A stretch of 9,783 nt of DNA, from NCBI GenBank assembly GCA_947039055.1, contig CAMQYB010000054.1, positions 1 to 9,783 of the forward strand, read 5' to 3'. Shown here one piece after another: positions 1-7,020 of this stretch. The position numbers were made by a program, and so were the translations under genes. Each line of letters opens with the position of its first letter. Within the stretch, counting starts at the first letter, position 1. The DNA comes from an uncultured Deferribacteraceae bacterium (GTDB lineage: Bacteria > Chrysiogenota > Deferribacteres > Deferribacterales > Mucispirillaceae). The notes below the pieces were generated by a model that saw only the letters and a list, made by a program, of their open reading frames with translations, was not told where the DNA came from and made no database searches.

Positions 1-136
1 CCAAACTATACATCTATCACACTATATTAATATTTTTACCTAAAAACATCTCGTAATTAAATATATAAATTATACAAAAACTCACAACTTATTTAAGCAA
101 AATATTAGCACCTAATAAAATTAGTACCTAATCAAA
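1..136. other. Non-coding 3' flank after the STAS gene
   Basis: This very AT-rich stretch follows the last gene of the operon. I see no supported reading frame and no GC-rich hairpin followed by a T-run on the minus strand, so no convincing intrinsic terminator. The only clear structure is the short tandem array at 105-153. The window ends here, so the next gene is not visible. Confidence 0.6.
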
Positions 137-153
137 TTAACTACCTAATGCAT
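105..153. repeat. Three-unit 16/17-bp tandem repeat spanning the STAS stop codon
   Basis: Three adjacent units begin at 105, 121 and 137. On the + strand they read TTAGCACCTAATAAAA, TTAGTACCTAATCAAA and TTAACTACCTAATGCAT. The first two match at 14 of 16 positions; the third has one extra base. The TTA that opens the third unit is the complement of the STAS stop codon. The two outer units therefore look like copies of the gene's 3' end placed downstream of it. The array is short and AT-rich, so chance or slippage could explain it. Confidence 0.7.
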
Positions 154-460
154 CTTTTTCACTATCAAATATTTTAAAAACTTTACTCAAACCTGTGAAT
201 GAAAACAGCTCTTTCATATCTACTGACATCTCACAAAGTCGTAACTCTTTATCACTCTCTTTTAATATCTTAAATAAATCAACAATCTCTCTCAAACCTG
301 AACTGTTAATGTAATGTACATGCTTTAGTGATAATACTACCGATCCTCTATCTGCTAACTCCAGCACTTTACTCTTAAGCATAGGACTGCTTTTTATATC
401 GATATCTCCAGTAGGATAAATTATAAAACCTTTACTTGATTCTTTAATATTCATTTCCAT
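137..460 (-). CDS. STAS-domain protein, anti-sigma-factor-antagonist type
   Basis: Single STAS domain of 107 residues in the SpoIIAA/RsbV family. In that family a serine is phosphorylated by a cognate anti-sigma kinase and dephosphorylated by a PP2C phosphatase; the unphosphorylated form sequesters the kinase. The phosphorylation loop is visible as Y-I-N-S-S-G-L-R around residues 50-57, giving candidate sites S53 and S54. The usual Asp before the Ser pair is Asn. An in-frame ATG lies upstream at 475, but I prefer the ATG at 460 because a strong GGAGG ends 8 nt before it. The gene sits 25 nt after the PP2C phosphatase gene, its likely eraser. No HATPase kinase is in the window, so its target is unknown. 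The tandem repeat at 105-153 runs across its 3' end. Confidence 0.88.
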   Translation of the reverse strand: MEMNIKESSKGFIIYPTGDIDIKSSPMLKSKVLELADRGSVVLSLKHVHYINSSGLREIVDLFKILKESDKELRLCEMSVDMKELFSFTGLSKVFKIFDSEKDALGS

Positions 461-468
461 CGTATGTG

Positions 469-473
469 CCTCC
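469..473 (-). promoter_or_regulatory. Shine-Dalgarno site that fixes the STAS start
   Basis: The minus strand reads GGAGG here, 8 nt before the ATG at 460. It overlaps the upstream in-frame ATG (473-475), which has no similarly placed site. This makes the shorter, 107-residue product more likely. Confidence 0.65.
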
Positions 474-485
474 ATAATTTCTATA

Positions 486-2027
486 TTATCCCTTCTTTAT
501 AACTACAACAGTTATATCATCTCTATAACTCTCTAAATTTGTAAAATCCTTCACGTCCTGCATGATCTCATTAATCATATCTTGAGGGCGTAATGATGAA
601 TACATAATTATTTTAGATAGCAATCTGTCATAACCGTACTGCTCATTATCTTTATTAATTACCTCAACTAAACCATCAGTATAAAGAAATAGTATATCTC
701 CTGTGTCTAATGTCAAGACTTTTTCCTCGTACTCCTGCTCTTTAAATATACCTAACAGGAGTCCGCCTGCATTAAGTTTCTTCACCATGAACTCTGATGA
801 ATCATAAAATAGTACCGGATGATGACCTGCTGATGAATAATTTATACTACCTTGTTCTATATCTAAAACTAAATAAAACATCGTGACAAAATCTTTTGTA
901 TATATATTGTCACACAAAACTTCATTCACCAAGGATAACACACTGCTTGATGATGTAACACCTAATGTGTACGATCGCATAATCGCTCTTGTCATCGCCA
1001 TGATAACTGCAGCTGGTGTGCCGTGTCCTGATACATCTGCTAAAACTATTCCTAAATTACCTTCACTTGGATCAATAAAATCATAGTAATCGCCACTCGC
1101 ATATTTTGTCGATATAAACACAACTCCAAAATCATATCCATCTATAACTGGAGTGTTTTTAGGAAGCAAACTACTTTGAATATATCCAACTCTTTTTAAC
1201 TCATCATCCATTGCACCTTGGATAACTTTTAACTTATCATTCGTATCAATAAGATCAATATTTAAGATCTCCATCTGTTTCTGCTTATCTACCAACAAAG
1301 CTTGACTCTCTTTTATCGACTTGATATAAGATAAATCTTTTGTAACATCTCTTAATATTTCAAGAAGATAATGTTCCATTCGTGTAAACTCTATTACAAG
1401 TGATTTGTCATCAAGAACTTTCGCCTGTCGCTCTTTGCCAACATTTGTCCATGGACAAAATGAACATGGTGAGCTATATCCATAAACATTGTAACACTTT
1501 AAACCAATCAAGTCTAAGTCAAATGAAATAAGCTTACGTAACTTAAGATTTATATGTACAACATTATAATCTCTATCTACAAACATAGCTCCAGCTTGAG
1601 AATTATCAAGTGAGCGTTCAAAAAAAGAAAGCTTACGTTTATTAAAATTCAACTCACTCTTTAACTTAGAAATAACCGCTTGTTGCTCTTTAATCTGATG
1701 CTTGTGACTTCTGTTATATGCTCGCATCTCTGTCATATCTAACATCGAAATCAAATACTTATCTTCTGACTTAGTTATGTTTGCTATGAAATAACCGTAA
1801 TTACCGTTATCAGATACAAGCTCATAATAATATTTTAATTCTAAACGACTATTCAATATTGGACAAAATTTACACGGTGAACTATATTGATTTAATAGAG
1901 AGTAACAACTCTTACCAATTATATCGTCAATAGATATTCCAAGAAAAATAGATAAACTTTCACTAGCAAATACTATTTTAAAATCATTATCAATTTTATA
2001 TAAGGATGTCTTAAACTCATCTATCAA
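486..2027 (-). CDS. PAS-PAS-SpoIIE-type PP2C serine phosphatase
   Basis: 513 residues, soluble: two PAS-like domains (about 1-100 and 140-230), a coiled-coil linker (about 232-280), and a SpoIIE/RsbU-type PP2C domain (about 280-512). The phosphatase motifs are intact: G-D-Y-Y-D-F at 312-317, A-D-V-S-G-H-G at 330-336, S-A-G-H-H-P at 399-404, L-Y-T-D-G at 448-452 and R-D-D-I-T at 502-506. These supply the metal-binding aspartates D313, D331, D451 and D503 or D504. Each PAS domain carries an unusual trio: C41, C52, C55-Pro and C178, C188, C191-Pro, each ending in C-x-x-C-P. This suggests metal, redox or cofactor sensing. The start is TTG, supported by AAGGA 7 nt upstream; no ATG fits nearby. The likely substrate is the phospho-STAS protein encoded next. 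There is no receiver or kinase domain. Confidence 0.92.
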   Translation of the reverse strand: MIDEFKTSLYKIDNDFKIVFASESLSIFLGISIDDIIGKSCYSLLNQYSSPCKFCPILNSRLELKYYYELVSDNGNYGYFIANITKSEDKYLISMLDMTEMRAYNRSHKHQIKEQQAVISKLKSELNFNKRKLSFFERSLDNSQAGAMFVDRDYNVVHINLKLRKLISFDLDLIGLKCYNVYGYSSPCSFCPWTNVGKERQAKVLDDKSLVIEFTRMEHYLLEILRDVTKDLSYIKSIKESQALLVDKQKQMEILNIDLIDTNDKLKVIQGAMDDELKRVGYIQSSLLPKNTPVIDGYDFGVVFISTKYASGDYYDFIDPSEGNLGIVLADVSGHGTPAAVIMAMTRAIMRSYTLGVTSSSSVLSLVNEVLCDNIYTKDFVTMFYLVLDIEQGSINYSSAGHHPVLFYDSSEFMVKKLNAGGLLLGIFKEQEYEEKVLTLDTGDILFLYTDGLVEVINKDNEQYGYDRLLSKIIMYSSLRPQDMINEIMQDVKDFTNLESYRDDITVVVIKKG

Positions 2028-2054
2028 TTTTTATTCCTTAATAATACTACCCAG

Positions 2055-3029
2055 TTATCTGGAGTACTTAACAACAATCAATATAAGAAGAAATAATAAA
2101 CAAAAAATACCCGATGAAATTAATATCCTTAATGATAACTTCTCAGAACTTAACATCATATCTTCTTTATATGTCATTACCTGTTGTCCAACATATTCAA
2201 GACGTTCAATGATCTCTTCAATTACATCTCTATTCTTTTTCATCGAATCTTCTGATTCATACTCTAATACATTACCTAAATATATTACCACATATTCAAC
2301 AAGAGTAAAAATAGTATTTCTGAGGTGTGTGAATTGTCTCGTAAATATGAAATTAGGAATTTTAACAAGCTCTGGAAGAAGTTCATACTGTGATAACTTC
2401 AATCTCTCTTTCGTGCTTGAACCTAGATTATTGATATCTTCTATCGCATCTATCTCATCTAAAATTTTACGAATTACCCGAAGGTACTGATTTGTTAACT
2501 CTGGGGCTGCAGATACTTTAAGCTTAATCTCTTTTCTTGCATCTAGATTATTCTTCATAAAGTTCTTGATGAGACCAACACCTGATGGTATACGTACAAT
2601 CTTTCTTTTTCTAGCTATATTAACTAGACGTCTATTATCTATTGCTATTAAATGTTCTGAGATTTCATGCATGTCAAAGATATGGTTATCCATACCGTCA
2701 AGCACATCTCGTATCTCAGCTGGTAGATCCATATTTGTGAAAAAGAAAAGATGAGTAATGTTTTCGTCATTCATCGTACGAAGAACATCTGTTGGCGTAT
2801 AGGAATCCATTACTTCGCCAGGTTTTACAATCTCTATCCAAACTAGAGCCAATTCATTATCTTTACTCTGGTTTGACCATAACTCAATTCGTCTACGAAC
2901 TTCATGATCTTTTAATGTCTTATGAAGCGTATATCCAAAATCTCGAACAACCTCTGTAACAAATTCATAAAGCTGTACTAATTTTATATTTTGAAGTTCT
3001 TCAAACTTATTTGACTCTTCTATACTCAT
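2055..3029 (-). CDS. Unknown C-terminally anchored protein, possible inactive Mrr-like domain
   Basis: 324 residues; I do not recognise a named family. It has no signal peptide. Its one clear membrane segment is at the extreme C-terminus (about 301-320, rich in I/L/F, then V-K-Y-S-R), so most of the chain is probably cytoplasmic. Residues about 22-130 vaguely follow the Mrr restriction-endonuclease-like pattern: D-F-G-Y-T-L, then strand A-L-V-W-I-E-I-V-K, helix, strand H-L-F-F-F-T-N, and I-F-D-M-H-E-I-S-E-H-L. The D and E-x-K catalytic residues do not line up, so if related it is probably catalytically dead. Residues about 180-300 are charged and helical. I chose the ATG at 3029 because GAAGGG precedes it by 9 nt; an in-frame TTG at 3038 directly abuts that site. 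It overlaps the 3' end of the OmpA-domain gene by 23 nt. Confidence 0.75.
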   Translation of the reverse strand: MSIEESNKFEELQNIKLVQLYEFVTEVVRDFGYTLHKTLKDHEVRRRIELWSNQSKDNELALVWIEIVKPGEVMDSYTPTDVLRTMNDENITHLFFFTNMDLPAEIRDVLDGMDNHIFDMHEISEHLIAIDNRRLVNIARKRKIVRIPSGVGLIKNFMKNNLDARKEIKLKVSAAPELTNQYLRVIRKILDEIDAIEDINNLGSSTKERLKLSQYELLPELVKIPNFIFTRQFTHLRNTIFTLVEYVVIYLGNVLEYESEDSMKKNRDVIEEIIERLEYVGQQVMTYKEDMMLSSEKLSLRILISSGIFCLLFLLILIVVKYSR

Positions 3030-3978
3030 AAATTTCAACCCTTCTATTTTCTGGCATAGGTTCTAAATCACTTAGATGTCCTTCACTTTTTACAACTGGA
3101 TACATTGTGCCTAATCCATAAAATTTTATATTTTCAATCTTAAAACCTAATGATAATAATTTATCTTTAATAAATTTCGCACGCTTCAATGAAAGTTCAA
3201 AGTTATTTCTATATCTTGAATTACTCGTTACTGGAACATCATCTGAAAATCCAAAAATTACATATTGTTTATCTTTATCTAACTTCTTAAAATCAGTTCC
3301 TTCTATAATTCCATTCGGTTTTATAACACCTAAATTATTATATGATGTTGAAACTAACTTGAGATCTTCACTTGCTGGTGTAAAATTATTAGTTGATGCA
3401 AAATCTGAACCATCACCTTGTAAACTATTATTATCTAATACAGAATTTGCAAACGGATCAATCATTGGTCCATCATATAATTCGTTCAAATAACTACTGT
3501 TATCTTTCGCACCTGTATTATTATCATCTAATGTTAAATTGTCAACTGGAGGAAGTGTACCCGCAACCAATATATCTATCTCATCACCTTTAGGAGATTC
3601 ATTGTCTATTAGGTAATCTTCAATAGGAGATCTGATAACGATCTTATTTGGTAAAGCATAAGTTTTTAATAGATCTGTATTATCCTCAATTAAGGACTCT
3701 TCATTTATTAAACCTTTCTCTATTTTACTGATAAAAATTACTGTCCAACCGTTTAACTCTACCTCTGATTTTGCATCACCTTCAGAGTATGCGTATACAT
3801 CCATGTTGGTAACAACTTTAGATTTGTTGTTTTCAATAACTAATTTATACTGATATTTTTCTCGACTTTCTTGTGAATATAACCGATCAACGCCACCAAT
3901 AATAAGGCTTATAAGGAATAAACTTAGGAACATTCTTATATAATAACTGATTGTCATTTTTTGAGTCAATAAAACCAT
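3007..3978 (-). CDS. Secreted or anchored protein with MotB/OmpA-type peptidoglycan-binding domain
   Basis: 323 residues. A hydrophobic segment (about 17-29, after a Lys/Arg-containing n-region) is a signal peptide or membrane anchor. Next come a compact region (about 40-125), an Asn/Asp/Ser-rich linker (about 145-205), and a C-terminal OmpA-like domain (about 210-320). Diagnostic motifs: G-F-S-D-D-V-P at 243-249, N-F-E-L-S-L-K-R-A at 259-267, G-L-G-T-M-Y-P at 288-294 and N-R-R-V-E-I at 311-316. Asp246 and Arg266 correspond to the peptidoglycan-contacting pair. The DDVP...ELS spacing resembles MotB more than classical OmpA. It is not a standard MotB, because the hydrophobic segment lacks the proton-carrying Asp. 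The start at 3978 has GAGGG only 3 nt upstream; ATGs at 3957 or 3933 are possible and still leave the signal segment. It probably tethers something to peptidoglycan in the periplasm. Confidence 0.85.
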   Translation of the reverse strand: MVLLTQKMTISYYIRMFLSLFLISLIIGGVDRLYSQESREKYQYKLVIENNKSKVVTNMDVYAYSEGDAKSEVELNGWTVIFISKIEKGLINEESLIEDNTDLLKTYALPNKIVIRSPIEDYLIDNESPKGDEIDILVAGTLPPVDNLTLDDNNTGAKDNSSYLNELYDGPMIDPFANSVLDNNSLQGDGSDFASTNNFTPASEDLKLVSTSYNNLGVIKPNGIIEGTDFKKLDKDKQYVIFGFSDDVPVTSNSRYRNNFELSLKRAKFIKDKLLSLGFKIENIKFYGLGTMYPVVKSEGHLSDLEPMPENRRVEIYEYRRVK

Positions 3979-4225
3979 AATCCCTCATTACTTTATCATA
4001 ATCTCTATTAGGATAAATACCTAATACCTCTAGGCGATAAATGATATCTGGACCACCGTTATATTGCATAAACGCATCTGGTTGCAGTCTAGATACTGTT
4101 TGAAATCTAGTGGTTTTTGTCGTTACTTCATAAACATAAACCATCGAATATACACTTGTGGAAATTAATAGAAATACAGTTATGTATAAACTTCTACTCA
4201 GAGTCTTTATCGAAAATAAACTCAT
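3887..4225 (-). CDS. Small secreted or anchored protein of unknown function
   Basis: 112 residues, no family recognised. A basic N-terminus (K7, R11) and a hydrophobic run (about 13-26) ending in S-V-Y-S look like a signal peptide or anchor. The rest is polar and aromatic, finishing in the tyrosine- and tryptophan-rich tail P-Y-K-P-Y-Y-W-W-R. Its ATG lies inside the end of cheA (32-nt overlap), with AGGA about 4 nt upstream, consistent with translational coupling. Its last 92 nt overlap, in another frame, the start and signal-peptide region of the next gene. The tail may therefore be constrained by, or a by-product of, overprinting. An independent signal segment and ribosome site argue that it is translated. 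Alternatively the functional part is shorter than annotated. Confidence 0.62.
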   Translation of the reverse strand: MSLFSIKTLSRSLYITVFLLISTSVYSMVYVYEVTTKTTRFQTVSRLQPDAFMQYNGGPDIIYRLEVLGIYPNRDYDKVMRDYGFIDSKNDNQLLYKNVPKFIPYKPYYWWR

Positions 4226-6368
4226 TTATCCTGCCTAGTAACTCAGTCTTATTTAATGGTTTTTGAACAAAGCCATTCATGCCTGATGCCATCATTTTCT
4301 TTCTATCGGCAGGCTCAACTCGTGATGACATACCGATAATTGGAATATCAATACCTTTCTCTCGAATAGCTGAACACAGTTTAAAGCCATCCATATCTGG
4401 CATCATTATATCTGTTAATAAAATATCGCAACCGTTACTAGAGTCTGATAATGTCGATATCGCATCTTTCGCTGATGATACCTCAAGTATATTAAATAGA
4501 CCTAATGAGCCTATTACTTTTCTTGTGATCTTTCTATCAGTTGGAGAATCATCACATATAAGAACCGTCGCACGATGATCTTTCTTACCATTCGCAGAAT
4601 CATTATGTACCTTCTCAACTTCTTTACTCTTACTCTTACTCTTGGTGCTACGTCTTGGCATTAACTGTGCAAGCTCCATAGTACCAGCTACATCAATAAT
4701 CAACCTTACTCGTCCATCACCAGTAATAGTTGCACCTGCAATACCAGAGTTACCTGTTATATATTCGCCTAGTGATTTGATAACAATCTCTTCTTGACCG
4801 ATTAAATTATTTACTATAAATCCTAACTGCTTTTCAGCTAGCCCAACTATAACAACATATACTTCGTTACTATCAACTTCATCTAATCCAAACGTTCTAT
4901 CAATCCTTACAAGTGATAAAACTCTATCACGAAGTTTTAAAACCTCTCTACCTTCAAATGAGTGTACCTCATCAATAGAAACCCTAACCGTTTCAACAAC
5001 AGATGCTAACGGTATCGCAAAAACTTCTTCTGATACTTCAACCAACAACGCCTGAATGATTGCTAATGTTAATGGCAATTTAAGATAAAATGTACTACCT
5101 TGATCTATCTCACTTTTAATAGTTATTATACCATTTAATTTCTCAACATTTGTACGTACAACATCCATTCCAACTCCACGTCCAGAAATGTTTGTTACCT
5201 TCTCTGTCGTTGAAAAACCAGGTCTAAATATTATCGCATACGCTTGCTCATCTGTAAGATTTAACGCCTCATCTTGAGTCATTATACCTTTTTCTATAGC
5301 TTTATTTTTAAGCTTTTCTGGATCCATTCCTGCGCCATCATCTTTTATCTCAATAACAATGTGGTTACCTTCATGATACGCTTTTAACTCGACAATACCT
5401 TTCTCAGGTTTGCCTTTTGCAACACGTGCTTCTGGAGTTTCGCAACCATGATCACATGAGTTACGAATAAGGTGAATTAGTGGATCTCCGATCTCCTCCA
5501 CTACTGACTTATCAAGCTCTGTCTCCTCTCCAGTTATAACAAGCTCAATATCCTTTCCGCTGTCTCTTGATAAATCTCTCACCATACGTGGAAATTTACT
5601 AAAAACTTTGCCTATAGGTATCATTCTTGTTTTCATAACTGCAAGTTGAAGCTCAGTCGTGTTCATACCAATCTGTGATGTCGTTTCTAATAACTGCTCT
5701 ATAAGATACTCGTTTTCAAACTTACTATCTAGGTCGTTTGATAATTGAGATAATCTGTTTCTTGATAATACAAGCTCTCCAACAAGATTTAAAAGTGCAT
5801 CAAGTCTTGATACATCAACTCTTATTGTTTGCTCTTGTTGTGGTATTGCACCTTGTTTTTGTGTGTTTGTTACTGGAGCTGCGGCTGGTTTTGCTGCAAC
5901 TGGTGCAGCGGATGTTGGTGCGGCTGCTGTAGGAGCTGTTGATGCAACCTCTGGTGGACGTGCTGATACACTACTTGTATCGCCACCTAAATTGATATCT
6001 TTCAATCGCTGAACAGTAGCCTCAATATCAACTTTATCTTCGCCTGTTTGAATTTCTTCAATTAGTTCTTTAGTTGAGTCAACAAACTCAAGAAGAACAT
6101 CCATAACCAACTGGGTTACGACCATATCTCCTTTTCTAAGCTTATTTAAAACTTCCTCAGCATTATGTGTCAACAACGTAAGTTTATTAAAACCTAAGAA
6201 TGATGACGATCCTTTCATCGTATGCGCACCACGAAATATCTTATTCAAAAGATCCAGATCATTCTGTCTATGCTCTAGTTCAACTAAGTCGTGATCTAAT
6301 GAATCAACAATCTCAGATGTCTCTACTAAAAAATCACCTATCAGCTCTTCTATCTCATTATTATCCAT
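4194..6368 (-). CDS. cheA: Hybrid chemotaxis histidine kinase CheA with C-terminal receiver, no P2
   Basis: 724 residues; cytoplasmic kinase that passes phosphate to CheY. P1 histidine phosphotransfer domain (about 1-125): H49 in A-H-T-M-K-G-S-S-S-F. Residues 128-178 are an Ala/Pro/Thr linker, and no CheY-docking P2 is visible. P3 dimerisation (about 180-250) starts near R-L-D-A-L-L-N-L-V-G-E-L. P4 ATPase (about 250-430) has N box H-L-I-R-N-S-C-D-H-G with N303, G1 D-D-G-A-G-M-D (343-349), and G-F-S-T-T-E-K (384-390) followed by G-R-G-V-G-M-D (396-402). P5 CheW-like region is about 432-570. After a basic K/S tract (576-582), a receiver (about 600-720) has D606/D607, D653 and K703. A TAG stop at 4194 lies inside the next gene. 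AGGG precedes the ATG by about 11 nt. No CheW or receptor gene is in the window. Confidence 0.97.
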   Translation of the reverse strand: MDNNEIEELIGDFLVETSEIVDSLDHDLVELEHRQNDLDLLNKIFRGAHTMKGSSSFLGFNKLTLLTHNAEEVLNKLRKGDMVVTQLVMDVLLEFVDSTKELIEEIQTGEDKVDIEATVQRLKDINLGGDTSSVSARPPEVASTAPTAAAPTSAAPVAAKPAAAPVTNTQKQGAIPQQEQTIRVDVSRLDALLNLVGELVLSRNRLSQLSNDLDSKFENEYLIEQLLETTSQIGMNTTELQLAVMKTRMIPIGKVFSKFPRMVRDLSRDSGKDIELVITGEETELDKSVVEEIGDPLIHLIRNSCDHGCETPEARVAKGKPEKGIVELKAYHEGNHIVIEIKDDGAGMDPEKLKNKAIEKGIMTQDEALNLTDEQAYAIIFRPGFSTTEKVTNISGRGVGMDVVRTNVEKLNGIITIKSEIDQGSTFYLKLPLTLAIIQALLVEVSEEVFAIPLASVVETVRVSIDEVHSFEGREVLKLRDRVLSLVRIDRTFGLDEVDSNEVYVVIVGLAEKQLGFIVNNLIGQEEIVIKSLGEYITGNSGIAGATITGDGRVRLIIDVAGTMELAQLMPRRSTKSKSKSKEVEKVHNDSANGKKDHRATVLICDDSPTDRKITRKVIGSLGLFNILEVSSAKDAISTLSDSSNGCDILLTDIMMPDMDGFKLCSAIREKGIDIPIIGMSSRVEPADRKKMMASGMNGFVQKPLNKTELLGRINEFIFDKDSE

Positions 6369-6380
6369 CAGCCATTCACC

Positions 6381-7013
6381 CTAGACTCCAAATTGTTCTA
6401 ATAATTTATCTATAAGATTTTGATCACTTAAAATCTCTTTATTCTTTTTCATGTTATCAATCTTATCTACATCAATAATGTTCTCTTTTATTCCAAGAGA
6501 TAGAAGAAGAGACGATAACCTCTCCTCTAATGAAACAACTATTGACAAACTCTCTTCTACTTTAGATATACTGCTCTCTTTAAATTCTAATGACGATATC
6601 ATATCTAAACAGATGTCCTCACCTGAAATTAATTTTGATGATAATCTATTTAAAATACCTTCAACTTTAAGAAAATTACCCTTCGATACCTCTGCCTTAG
6701 CAATAGAAAATTCTTCTTTTAACTCATCTATATTAAAATTAATCTTTTCGACTAATGATAAAACCTCATTTGAATGGTCTCTTGATTCAGATATTACCTG
6801 ATCTAAAACATATTCAAATATCGGGATATCTCCATATTGAGTATCAACCTCAAAATGTACCGATTGAATTTTCTTCAATGAATCGCTAAAAAATCTTGCT
6901 ATTTCATAAAACTCGCTCTTAGCATCTATACCGTTCTCAACAACATCATATCTGCCTTCTGTTATGTTTCTAGCTATTGATATCAATTCATTTAGATCTC
7001 TATAGTTATCCAT
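6381..7013 (-). CDS. cheZ: Divergent CheZ-like protein with substituted catalytic residues
   Basis: 210 residues, mostly predicted helical and soluble. I call it CheZ-like by motif comparison with E. coli CheZ (214 residues, remembered). The C-terminus S-D-Q-N-L-I-D-K-L-L-E-Q-F-G-V resembles the CheY-binding tail D-Q-V-D-D-L-L-D-S-L-G-F. Residues 63-73 (I-P-I-F-E-Y-V-L-D-Q-V) match I-P-D-A-R-D-R-L-D-Y-V with the same spacing. S-L-E-F-K-E-S-S-I-S-K-V (141-152) aligns with A-Q-D-F-Q-D-L-T-G-Q-V-I. The E. coli catalytic pair D143 and Q147 would then be E146 and S150, which should impair normal CheY-P hydrolysis. Position between cheY and cheA fits the role. It starts 7 nt after the cheY stop and has no recognisable Shine-Dalgarno site, so translation is probably coupled. 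It could be a CheY-P-binding scaffold rather than a phosphatase. Confidence 0.72.
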   Translation of the reverse strand: MDNYRDLNELISIARNITEGRYDVVENGIDAKSEFYEIARFFSDSLKKIQSVHFEVDTQYGDIPIFEYVLDQVISESRDHSNEVLSLVEKINFNIDELKEEFSIAKAEVSKGNFLKVEGILNRLSSKLISGEDICLDMISSLEFKESSISKVEESLSIVVSLEERLSSLLLSLGIKENIIDVDKIDNMKKNKEILSDQNLIDKLLEQFGV

Positions 7014-7020
7014 AATAAAA

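Noticed and set aside
3007..3978. MotB stator protein
   Set aside because: The OmpA-like domain is MotB-like, but the N-terminal hydrophobic segment lacks the essential Asp and no motA is adjacent.
3887..4225. Frameshifted N-terminus of the OmpA-domain gene
   Set aside because: Both frames have their own signal segment and start region, so two overlapping genes explain the data better than one broken gene.
5738..5932. Leu/Val-rich open frame on the plus strand resembling membrane helices
   Set aside because: It is the complement of the P3 and Ala/Pro linker codons of cheA; the hydrophobicity comes from antisense of Gln- and Ala-rich codons.
6369..6380. ATG just upstream of the cheA start
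   Set aside because: It is 7 nt upstream and out of frame with cheA; the ATG at 6368 gives the expected P1 N-terminus.
6451..6801. 116-codon open frame on the plus strand
   Set aside because: It lies wholly antisense inside the CheZ-like gene, has Ser/Asn-rich low-complexity content and no domain; it is a shadow of AT-rich coding DNA.
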